This document shows positions 57,246 through 64,000 of a DNA stretch of 64,000 nucleotides, in pieces. The position numbers and the translations under genes are program-made. How positions within the stretch are numbered: the stretch's first letter is position 1; each line of letters opens with the position of its first letter. Source of the DNA: Aliiglaciecola sp. CAU 1673 (GTDB lineage: Bacteria > Pseudomonadota > Gammaproteobacteria > Enterobacterales > Alteromonadaceae); the NCBI RefSeq assembly GCF_029223185.1, contig NZ_JARHUG010000007.1, positions 124,001 to 188,000 of the forward strand, written 5' to 3'. Under the pieces are notes generated by a model. It had not been told where the DNA came from, made no database searches, and worked only from the letters and a program-made list of their open reading frames with translations.

Positions 57246-57772
57246 AAGCCATCGTCGGGATCTTTTCCTCCTCAGGCCTTGGCGCCATTGTCGGTTTGTT
57301 TGGTAGCTGGCTGACCAAGCGCGAGGAGCGGCGCAATATGGCGCTGAAATTGGAGTTTGAGGTAAAAATGGCGGAGATCCGCAAAGCCGAAGCCGAGATG
57401 GAGTTCAATCACGAGTTGGCGCTGGCCGATAAGCAGATTGAGCGGGCTCAGGTGGAAGGGGAAATCCAGCGGGATGTGGCGGAAATGGCCGCCTTCAAAG
57501 AGAGCCTCAAAGAGCAGCAGCAGATGTATGAGATTAAATTTGTGGACGCCGTTCGTGGTTTGATGCGCCCGCTAATCACCGTCTATCTGCTGATTATCGC
57601 CACCTATGTGACCCTTAAAATCGGCGGTTTTGTGGGAGGAATGGAAGGCGCCATGCCAGAGCAAGAGATGGTCATCATGTACAAAGACACCATCGCCCAG
57701 GTGATGTTTTTGGTCACCACAGCCGTTACCTGGTGGTTTGGCTCACGGCCTTCCAGTCAGCGTAAAGGTTAA
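57239..57772 (+). CDS. Holin-like three-helix membrane protein
   Basis: 177 residues: TM1 about 4-22, a long charged coiled coil (about 28-100, REERRNMALKLEFEVKMAEI and on), TM2 about 110-130 and TM3 about 150-168 ending WWFGSRPS. This layout matches the three-TM holin family seen in gene-transfer agents and phages. AGGGAG lies 8 bases before the ATG, which overlaps the DUF5675 stop, so the two are coupled. It converges on the CDGSH-GltS gene with a 4-base overlap. Confidence 0.72.
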   Translation: MLEAIVGIFSSSGLGAIVGLFGSWLTKREERRNMALKLEFEVKMAEIRKAEAEMEFNHELALADKQIERAQVEGEIQRDVAEMAAFKESLKEQQQMYEIKFVDAVRGLMRPLITVYLLIIATYVTLKIGGFVGGMEGAMPEQEMVIMYKDTIAQVMFLVTTAVTWWFGSRPSSQRKG

Positions 57773-59322
57773 TTTCCTGGTGGCAACAAACCGCTGTATG
57801 TAATGCCGCTGAGTCTGGCCATGGGTTCACTCCATGTAGCCAAATCCTGCAAATTGAATTGATGCAGATGGTGGTGCCCACAGGCCCGGGCCATCACCTG
57901 CATCAATTCGCTACTGGCCTGTAGAAAATTAGCCAGTTGCCGGGCGCCTTTTTCCACATCCAATCGTTTACGCAACTTGGGATCCTGAGTGGCCACACCG
58001 GAAGGACAATTATTGGTGTTGCAGATACGCGCTGCCACACAGCCAATTGATTGTATAGCGCTATTGGCCAGGGCCACTCCATCCGCGCCAAGGGCCAGAG
58101 CTTTCACGAAATCCATCGGCAGGCGCAGACCACCGGTAATAATCAAGGTTACATCCCGTCCCACGCCTTGGGCATCCAGGAATCGCCTGGCCCGGGCCAA
58201 GGCGGGAATGGTGGGCACGCTGATATGATCACGAAACATGGTCGGGGCCGCACCGGTGCCGCCCCCACGACCATCGAGAATAATGTAGTCGGCGCCTGCT
58301 TCCAGGGCGAAGGCCATATCCTTTTCAATATGATTGGCACTGAGCTTAAAGCCGATGGGAATACCGCCGCTGATGCGCCGGACATCGTCGGCAAAGCGTC
58401 GGAAATCCTGGACATTTTTAAGGTCGCTAAAAGTAGGCGGTGACACCGCCGGCTTGCCTTCTTCAATGCCCCTGACTTTGGCGATTTTACCTATGTTCTT
58501 GTTGCCAGGCAGATGACCTCCGGTACCGGTCTTTGCGCCCTGTCCCCCCTTGAAATGAAAAGCTTGCACTTTTTCCAGTAACGCTTGCCGATATCCGAAT
58601 TTAGCGCTGGCCAGCTCATACATATATCGGGAATTCTCGGCCTGTTCCTCATCCAACATGCCCCCTTCACCTGAACAAATACCGGTGCCGGCAAGCTCAG
58701 CGCCTTTGGCCAGGGCAATCTTGGCCTCTTCAGATAAGGCGCCAAAACTCATATCCGACACAAATAACGGCATGGACAAACGCAGAGGTTTGTTTGCTTT
58801 TGGCCCGATAACAAACTCGGTACCGACCTTGTCTTCTTCCATCAGTGGTCGCGTGGCCAGCTGTGCCACCATCAGCTGAATATCGTCCCATTGCGGCAGC
58901 TGATTTCGAGGCACGCCCATGGCGGTCATCGGGCCGTGATGCCCGATTTTGGACAGCCCCTCTTTGGCCAGTTGGTGGATCAGGGCCACAGTGGGCTCTT
59001 CCTCGGTTGGCTCAGCCACGGGGATTCTGTCTTTCTCGACTTGTCCCGGCCCTTCTTTGCCTACCTGCTCGGCCTTGAACTGTTTGTGCGTGCCGTCACA
59101 GAAAGGCGCATTGCCGGTATGCTTGCAAACACAAAGCCAGGCATCACCGTCCTTTTCAGCGGTAAAGGCCTTGGGTGACAGTCCTGTGCCCTTATGCGAG
59201 CCGTCACAGAAAGGTTGCTCCTTGGAACGCCCGCAAACGCAGAAATAGTATTCCTTGTCTTTTTTAAGCTGTACCTGTGCTGGCTTGTTATCGGCGACGA
59301 TTGGTTTACTGGTCATGGACAT
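57769..59322 (-). CDS. CDGSH iron-sulfur / glutamate synthase-like fusion protein
   Basis: 517 residues. N-terminal: two CDGSH zinc-finger-type [2Fe-2S] motifs (about 28-45, CVCGRSKEQPFCDGSH, and about 63-80, CVCKHTGNAPFCDGTH). C-terminal (about 130-510): the FMN-binding half of glutamate synthase (SDMSFGALSEEAKIALAKGAE, GGQGAKTGTGGHLPG, YIILDGRGGGTGAAP, ALGADGVALANSAIQSIGC). There is no glutaminase domain. Probably a flavin oxidoreductase using the CDGSH clusters as electron relay; substrate unknown. Confidence 0.9.
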   Translation of the reverse strand: MSMTSKPIVADNKPAQVQLKKDKEYYFCVCGRSKEQPFCDGSHKGTGLSPKAFTAEKDGDAWLCVCKHTGNAPFCDGTHKQFKAEQVGKEGPGQVEKDRIPVAEPTEEEPTVALIHQLAKEGLSKIGHHGPMTAMGVPRNQLPQWDDIQLMVAQLATRPLMEEDKVGTEFVIGPKANKPLRLSMPLFVSDMSFGALSEEAKIALAKGAELAGTGICSGEGGMLDEEQAENSRYMYELASAKFGYRQALLEKVQAFHFKGGQGAKTGTGGHLPGNKNIGKIAKVRGIEEGKPAVSPPTFSDLKNVQDFRRFADDVRRISGGIPIGFKLSANHIEKDMAFALEAGADYIILDGRGGGTGAAPTMFRDHISVPTIPALARARRFLDAQGVGRDVTLIITGGLRLPMDFVKALALGADGVALANSAIQSIGCVAARICNTNNCPSGVATQDPKLRKRLDVEKGARQLANFLQASSELMQVMARACGHHHLHQFNLQDLATWSEPMARLSGITYSGLLPPGN

Positions 59323-59441
59323 GCCTACCTCTGTTGCAAAGCGGAAGGTACCGCTAACTGAATCAGATTCCTGGCACCAACCAACCTCACCAGGGTGAAT
59401 CTATGAAATAATAGACCCTAAGCACAGCAAACAGAGATCTT

Positions 59442-60068
59442 ATGCAGTCGGGTTACCCCATCCCCAGTGGTCGCTGCCAATTTGAGTTAGAGATAAAGCG
59501 CAGCAAATTCTTGTGTATTGCCGAGCATGCGCCGACTCCCGCCAGTGCCCAGGCGCTGATTCAGTCATTAAGAGCCGCCCACCCCGGTGCTAACCATGTA
59601 TGCTGGGCTTATATTGCCGGCGCCCCAAACGGCACCGATATGTCCATGAGCGATGATGGCGAGCCCAGCGGCACGGCCGGGCGCCCCATGCTGAATCTGT
59701 TGCAGCACAGCGGTCTGGGAGAAATCGTGGTGGCGGTGGTGCGCTACTTTGGCGGCACCAAGCTTGGCACAGGCGGATTACAGCGTGCCTATTCCGATGC
59801 CGTGGCGGGTGTGCTGGAGATAATGGAAACAACCCTAAAGGTACATCGCGCTCCGCTTATATTAAGCTTTGACTATGCTCTGGAAGCCAAAGTACGCCAT
59901 GTACTTAGTCAGTTTGATGTGACCGATGAACACTTTGAATATGGTCAGCAAGTTACCCTGTCTTTACGTTTAGAGGAAAAGACTCTGGAAGATTGTGCTC
60001 AACGTCTGACCGATCACTGTGCGGGTGCCATCAGTATCCAAGGCTTATCAGACAAGGCCAGCACCTAA
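59442..60068 (+). CDS. yigZ: YigZ/IMPACT family protein
   Basis: 208 residues with the UPF0029 N-terminal fold (KRSKFLCIAEHAPT; HVCWAYIAG; DDGEPSGTAGRPML; VVRYFGGTKLGTGGLQRAYSD) and a C-terminal DUF1949 ferredoxin-like domain. Function in bacteria is unclear; some members are implicated in translation. It is followed by a GFA-family gene 16 bases later. Confidence 0.96.
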   Translation: MQSGYPIPSGRCQFELEIKRSKFLCIAEHAPTPASAQALIQSLRAAHPGANHVCWAYIAGAPNGTDMSMSDDGEPSGTAGRPMLNLLQHSGLGEIVVAVVRYFGGTKLGTGGLQRAYSDAVAGVLEIMETTLKVHRAPLILSFDYALEAKVRHVLSQFDVTDEHFEYGQQVTLSLRLEEKTLEDCAQRLTDHCAGAISIQGLSDKAST

Positions 60069-60084
60069 AAAAAGGACAACAACC

Positions 60085-60528
60085 ATGGAAAAGCCCTATC
60101 AGGGACAGTGTCTGTGCAGAGCCGTTACCTTTAGCCTGCAGCCTCCTCTTCCCCATCTATACCAATGCCATTGCTCCATGTGTCGCAAGCTAAGCGGTTC
60201 ATCGTCCGATACCGCCATGTTCATCGATAAAGCACAATTTGCCTGGATTAAGGGCCAGCATAACATTGGCTCGTATCAAACTGATTCGGGCTATCGCAGT
60301 GATTTTTGCCAATGCTGTGGCAGTACCCTGCCCCATGCGATGCAAAACGGCCGTCAAATGTGGGTACCCGCCGGATTACTGCCTGGCAATATCCCCAGCC
60401 AGGTAAAGGCTCATCTGTTTGTGGATTCAAAAGCCCACTGGGATCCGTTGCTTAATGAACAAGAAAGCCTCTGCCACCCAACGATGCCACCGATGGAGGA
60501 GTTGGATAAATTGCTGCAAGGTGAATAG
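60085..60528 (+). CDS. GFA-family (glutathione-dependent formaldehyde-activating type) protein
   Basis: 147 residues with the zinc/sulfur ligand pattern GQCLCRAVTF, CHCSMCRKLSG and FCQCCGSTL of the Gfa fold. ATG at 60085 has AAGGA 9 bases upstream. Members are often annotated with formaldehyde detoxification, but most are of unknown substrate, so the link to frmA-fghA here is weak. Confidence 0.88.
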   Translation: MEKPYQGQCLCRAVTFSLQPPLPHLYQCHCSMCRKLSGSSSDTAMFIDKAQFAWIKGQHNIGSYQTDSGYRSDFCQCCGSTLPHAMQNGRQMWVPAGLLPGNIPSQVKAHLFVDSKAHWDPLLNEQESLCHPTMPPMEELDKLLQGE

Positions 60529-60633
60529 CATAACGTTGGTAAAGAGGGGGAGGCTCAAAGATGTCTCCTCTTCATATTTCGAATCTGGCATAAGACGATT
60601 AGGGGAAGTCTGTGTTAACTTGCCTATGCTTAG

Positions 60634-61533
60634 ATGAACTATTCGTTGTTTGAATATATGCGGGCCAACATTCTGAAAACTCCCCCTCATTTTTCACCGC
60701 TCAACATTGATCTTCTGCTGACGCTATTTGCGCTCTGCTGCTTGGCCTTATTGCCCCTGAAAAGTGATGCCACCGAAGTGCTTAAAGTGAGGATCAGTGA
60801 GAAGGCCTTCCCGGCTGGCTTTAAGGTCAATGACAGGTGGCAAGGCATGGATATTGATGTGCTGGATGAAATTACCAAGCGCACAGGTATACAGTACCAA
60901 GTGGTGGTGATGCCTTTTCAGCGGGCGATGACAGAGATAGCCAAAGGCGAAATCGACCTGATTGCCAATCTGACCAAGAACCCACAAAGAAGCCTCAATA
61001 TGGATTGGTTGGGGCCGGTCAGAGTTACCCAAACGGCGTTAGTGGTACAAAAATCTAATCCACTGTGTGAAATTGAAAGCATCGATCAACTCATCCAATT
61101 GCTTGAAACCAGTCAGCAACAGATTGGCCACGTTATCGGGGTCAGTTACAGCCCCATGTTGGATGATTATTTTGCTACTAATCAACGCTTTAAGGCAGTC
61201 GTATGGGATAGCGCGACCCGTTGGCAAATTGTTGAAATGTTGCAAAAAGGCAGAATTTTTGGCTTTTTCCAAGATGAATTTGAGGCGCGCAGTCTAATCG
61301 CCGCGAATCAGCATGATCCCAGCCATCCTTACGCCGGATTCAGCATTTGTCCGACGAATATCGATTCTTCGACCTCCGGCGCCTATTTCGGCTTATCCAA
61401 GCATCTTGATCCGGCAATCCACAAAAAGTTGCTAGCGGCATTTGCCGAGCTGGAAAGTGACGGCACCTTAGCGACCATCTATCAAAAATGGGATGGCAGT
61501 GGCACAGACCCCAATAACCCCCTACAAGACTGA
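60634..61533 (+). CDS. Periplasmic solute-binding protein, family 3 (orphan)
   Basis: About 299 residues from ATG 60634; a second in-frame ATG is at 60658. A hydrophobic signal segment (LLLTLFALCCLALLPLKSDA) is followed by the SBP_bac_3 fold (VRISEKAFPAGFKVNDRWQGMDIDVLDEI; RAMTEIAKGEIDLIANLTKNPQR). No transporter genes adjacent. Like the protein at 47258 it is an orphan; ligand unknown. Confidence 0.75.
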   Translation: MNYSLFEYMRANILKTPPHFSPLNIDLLLTLFALCCLALLPLKSDATEVLKVRISEKAFPAGFKVNDRWQGMDIDVLDEITKRTGIQYQVVVMPFQRAMTEIAKGEIDLIANLTKNPQRSLNMDWLGPVRVTQTALVVQKSNPLCEIESIDQLIQLLETSQQQIGHVIGVSYSPMLDDYFATNQRFKAVVWDSATRWQIVEMLQKGRIFGFFQDEFEARSLIAANQHDPSHPYAGFSICPTNIDSSTSGAYFGLSKHLDPAIHKKLLAAFAELESDGTLATIYQKWDGSGTDPNNPLQD

Positions 61534-61645
61534 AAACCTGTCGGCTTCCAAGGCTTAAGCATTTGATAGACAGAGATTTTACTGATAAAAATGTTGCTCT
61601 GTTCGCTAGTGGCGCCAAGCTGCACTTAGGAATCGCGACAAAAAC

Positions 61646-62047
61646 ATGGAATTACTAACCGGGCCAAAGCTGTGGGAGCTGATCAAGCACTTAAAGCAAT
61701 GGCTGACCAACCTTAACCGCGCCAATGAAAAACGCCAGGCTCAGTCTGTGGCAGCGCTGCGTTCGGTGATAGTCGCTGCCCGCAATACGGCAATTTATCT
61801 ACGCCAGGTGCAAGAGACAGGCAAATCCTGTCATAACAGCGAGGCAAAACTCTCAGAGCATTGGACCCGACTGGGATTTGAGTTGACAGATTTAGGCCTG
61901 AGCAAGTTGGCCAAACGTTGTGATATCACCGGCCGCTTTTGGGCAGAGCCTAAACAGTTCGACCAGGATTTTCTGGCGAAAGCCGATGTGGGTCTGGCCC
62001 GAATGGAACAATTGGCCAGGCAGATGCTGGCGCAAGTCACGCCTTAA
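61646..62047 (+). CDS. Hypothetical helical protein
   Basis: 133 residues, highly helical, no signal, no recognised domain. The middle (RSVIVAARNTAIYLRQ; WTRLGFELTDLGLSKLAKRC) suggests a helical bundle. Ends 9 bases from a convergent lipoprotein gene. Confidence 0.65.
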   Translation: MELLTGPKLWELIKHLKQWLTNLNRANEKRQAQSVAALRSVIVAARNTAIYLRQVQETGKSCHNSEAKLSEHWTRLGFELTDLGLSKLAKRCDITGRFWAEPKQFDQDFLAKADVGLARMEQLARQMLAQVTP

Positions 62048-62055
62048 AAGCGCGG

Positions 62056-62487
62056 TTATTCGTTTTCCTGTGCCGGCGGCACATAGATAGCAATGCCGCC
62101 GGCGCCGATATTGACCATCGGCCAGGACATACCGACACCAATACCCACATTACCATCGACGCCACCGGCGCCGGTGCCCACCGAACCGGTGATCTGTTCC
62201 TCGGTGTATTGCAGCAATACGCCATTGGCACCCAACGCCGCCGCCTCCATTTTCATGCGCTCAATGGCTTTATTGATCTTATCTTTCTCAGTCAGCGACC
62301 AGGAAAACTTACTGGTGGCTTTGAGGCGCGCAATTTCCTGATAGTCGGCCGGGGCATTGCGATAAACCATTACCTCGTCGGGGTCGATAGGCGCCCTGGC
62401 CTCGCCGGTCAAGACATGGGAGCTGGTGGCACAACCGCTAAGCGCCAGGAGGGTTAACAGGCCGACAATAAGATGTTTCAATGACAT
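62056..62487 (-). CDS. Small lipoprotein, glycine-rich end
   Basis: 143 residues with lipobox LSGC (Cys19), a mixed alpha/beta core (YQEIARLKATSKFSWSLTEKDK; AIERMKMEAAALGANGVLLQY) and a Gly/Val-rich C-terminus (TGAGGVDGNVGIGVGMSW). The core resembles bacterial DUF4156/RcsF-adjacent small lipoproteins loosely; function not assigned. Confidence 0.7.
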   Translation of the reverse strand: MSLKHLIVGLLTLLALSGCATSSHVLTGEARAPIDPDEVMVYRNAPADYQEIARLKATSKFSWSLTEKDKINKAIERMKMEAAALGANGVLLQYTEEQITGSVGTGAGGVDGNVGIGVGMSWPMVNIGAGGIAIYVPPAQENE

Positions 62488-62518
62488 AGGGTATTTTCAC
62501 TCAGCTCGCGATAATGAC

Positions 62519-63193
62519 TCAGGCTTGCAATAAGGCCTGAAGTTCCGTCAAACAAGACACTTCATGGTGGGGATCAATTCCTTCAATCCGTTGCTGACCA
62601 TGTCGGTTTAACCAGCAGGTATCAATACCGTAGCGCAAACCGCCGAGAATATCCGTATGCAGGTTGTCCCCGACCATCAATACCGCTGACTTTTCCGGAT
62701 TGTCCATTCTGGACAAGGCATGTTCGAATATACGCGCATCGGGCTTGGCCACGCCCAACTGCTCTGAAATCACCAAATGGGCGAATCTGTCTTGTACGCC
62801 GGTGCGGTTTAAGCGCTCCTGCTGCAAGGCGGTAAAGCCATTAGTGATAATCCCCAATTGCACCTTGCCATGCAGTGCATCCAAGAGCTCTCTCGCTCCT
62901 GGCAACAGCTCACAAATGTCGGCCATGGCCTGGATAAAACTGCCATTTAAATGGGAGGGACAAACGCCCAGTTTGGCTGCCCAGGGCTCGAAACGTTTGT
63001 GCTGAAGCTCGGTAGCGCTGATGCGTCCGGCCTCATAGTCTTTCCAAAGAGGCAGATTCAGTTGCTGATAACGGGCAAATTCCTGCTCGTCAAACGCGTG
63101 TTCGAAGGAGGCAAACATGCGTTGCAAACCACGATAAGCATCAAAATGAAACAAGGTTTCATCGGCATCAAAGAGAATGCACTGGTACTTCAT
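62519..63193 (-). CDS. yjjG: Pyrimidine 5'-nucleotidase YjjG (HAD family)
   Basis: 224 residues with HAD motifs: I, FDADETLF (the nucleophile Asp is the first D); II, ITNGFT; III/IV, KPDARIFEHAL and GDNLHTDILGG. The cap is of the YjjG/YrfG type. It dephosphorylates (d)UMP/dTMP and non-canonical nucleotides. Partner of yjjX, 3 bases away. Confidence 0.94.
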   Translation of the reverse strand: MKYQCILFDADETLFHFDAYRGLQRMFASFEHAFDEQEFARYQQLNLPLWKDYEAGRISATELQHKRFEPWAAKLGVCPSHLNGSFIQAMADICELLPGARELLDALHGKVQLGIITNGFTALQQERLNRTGVQDRFAHLVISEQLGVAKPDARIFEHALSRMDNPEKSAVLMVGDNLHTDILGGLRYGIDTCWLNRHGQQRIEGIDPHHEVSCLTELQALLQA

Positions 63194-63196
63194 TCA

Positions 63197-63739
63197 CTAT
63201 TCCAGGTACAAAGTGGGATGTAAAAACGGAGCCATGGCCAATAACATGGTTTGGGCATAAATACTTTCACGGGTGGCATGACCGTTAGTTAACAGGCCAA
63301 TGGCCCCACCCTTCTGTTTGATATTGTGAGTACCAAACAGTCTGTCCATCACGTCACCGAGCTCTTCACCTGCCAGTAGCGCCTGATAGGCAATATCTGG
63401 CAGTGGCAGGCTGGCGCTACGGCCAATAGTTTCGCGGTTTCCATCGCTTATAACCGCGTAGGCGAAGGTCGCGGGCCCTTCATCGAAACGATCCACACCG
63501 CCTTCCAAAGCCACATAGAAATCGGCGGTCTCCTGCCTGGCGCAATAGTGCACCCGATTGCGTGCACCCAAACGGGTTTCTTCCTCGTTCATGGGTTGAG
63601 CAGCCACGCCGGAGGGGGCATGCATGCCAGCGCATTCGACCTGATGATCAGGAAACAAGGTGCGAAACGCCGTCGCCACAGCACCGATTTTAACCGGGTT
63701 ATTGGAGCCAACGATAACGCGCAGTGGGTCAGCATGCAT
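63197..63739 (-). CDS. yjjX: Inosine/xanthosine triphosphatase YjjX
   Basis: House-cleaning (d)ITP/XTP pyrophosphatase, 180 residues from the ATG at 63739 (MHADPLRVIVGSNNPVKIGAVATAF). Conserved: SNNPVKIGA and KGGAIGLLTNG. With yjjG it forms a nucleotide-pool sanitation pair. A longer start at 63814 is less likely. Confidence 0.94.
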   Translation of the reverse strand: MHADPLRVIVGSNNPVKIGAVATAFRTLFPDHQVECAGMHAPSGVAAQPMNEEETRLGARNRVHYCARQETADFYVALEGGVDRFDEGPATFAYAVISDGNRETIGRSASLPLPDIAYQALLAGEELGDVMDRLFGTHNIKQKGGAIGLLTNGHATRESIYAQTMLLAMAPFLHPTLYLE

Positions 63740-63852
63740 AGCAAATGTCTCTTGATTGGCCAGGGCCGCTATTGTGCCACAGTGCAATAGATTTTGGGGA
63801 TTATCCTGTGCCAATTAGGGTGGATTAAGAACATCTGGTCTATCTTGTTATC

Positions 63853-64000
63853 ATGGAAAATCCCCTTCTCATCTACGATGGCTATTGCCGCTTCTGCCGA
63901 AGCTGGGTGCGCTATTGGCAGCGCCTGGTAGGCGCTGCCGTGCAGTTTGAACCTTACCAGAAGGCCGCCGCACGCATTACCGATATCAGCACCGAGCAGT
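63853..64000 (+). CDS. DCC-family thiol-disulfide oxidoreductase, N-terminal part (cut by window edge)
   Basis: 49 codons are visible. The start MENPLLIYDGYCRFCRSWVRYWQ carries the DCC/DUF393 CxxC motif (CRFC, Cys12 and Cys15). The rest lies beyond the window; an HTTM or other fusion cannot be excluded. Confidence 0.85.
   Translation, partial: MENPLLIYDGYCRFCRSWVRYWQRLVGAAVQFEPYQKAAARITDISTEQ

Noticed and set aside
56835-57772. Full prophage
   Set aside because: No other phage gene, integrase or att-like duplication seen in the window.

Overview
The window reads as chromosomal DNA of a free-living, polarly flagellated marine-type gammaproteobacterium, most likely Alteromonadales (Alteromonas/Shewanella-like; this placement is inference). 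The reasons are the flg-cheV-cheR-flagellin gene order, the presence of FlgT and FlgP (H/T-ring proteins of Vibrio/Shewanella-type polar flagella), clear sigma-54 and sigma-28 flagellar promoters, and gammaproteobacterial housekeeping blocks (recO-pdxJ-acpS, rlmD-relA-mazG, dsbC-recJ, aceK).

Positions 1-20.8 kb form a flagellar and chemotaxis block. On the minus strand, reading right to left, are cheV-cheR, flgBCDE, flgFGHIJKL and three compact flagellin genes, the leftmost cut by the window edge. flgB and flgF have near-consensus sigma-54 promoters, and each flagellin has its own sigma-28 promoter with the exact 15-base spacer. On the plus strand are flgA (sigma-54 site), flgMN (perfect sigma-28 site), then flgP and flgT, which diverge from each other. 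So the hook, basal body and ring are set for sigma-54 control, while filament and anti-sigma factor are set for FliA control. A 12-copy AGCTCGT tandem array lies between flgN and flgP, and smaller relatives of it lie beside the flagellin genes.

Positions 20.8-26.4 kb hold tRNA-Arg(CCT), a gene-poor stretch, and a Sel1 lipoprotein plus RND efflux operon closed by a strong terminator. Positions 26.4-34.5 kb (minus) are one long run: recO, pdxJ, acpS, rlmD, relA, mazG and an HD-GYP phosphodiesterase gene, so (p)ppGpp and c-di-GMP enzymes share a transcription unit. Positions 34.6-42.8 kb contain a lipoprotein, recJ, dsbC, an inserted GAF-EAL gene, xerD, aceK and a thioesterase. An intrinsic terminator sits directly before the recJ start.

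Positions 42.8-54.7 kb hold stress and accessory genes: an outer-membrane barrel, flavodoxin-folM-HExxH protein, two Ohr proteins flanking OhrR, a five-gene arsenic operon (arsR, arsC, arsH, acr3, arsN-like), a second barrel, and a Usp/SulP pair. Positions 54.7-64 kb hold glutathione-dependent formaldehyde detoxification (frmA-fghA), a two-gene phage-lysis-like pair (DUF5675 plus holin-like protein) with no other phage genes, a CDGSH/glutamate-synthase fusion, yigZ, small hypotheticals, yjjG, yjjX and the start of a DCC-family thiol oxidoreductase.

The most unusual items are the stand-alone DUF5675/holin pair, the recJ attenuator, the heptamer repeat family, the CDGSH-GltS fusion, the LPD1-like HEWFH protein in the folM operon, and the insertion of c-di-GMP genes into conserved housekeeping operons. 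No CRISPR, integrase, transposase or rRNA was seen.
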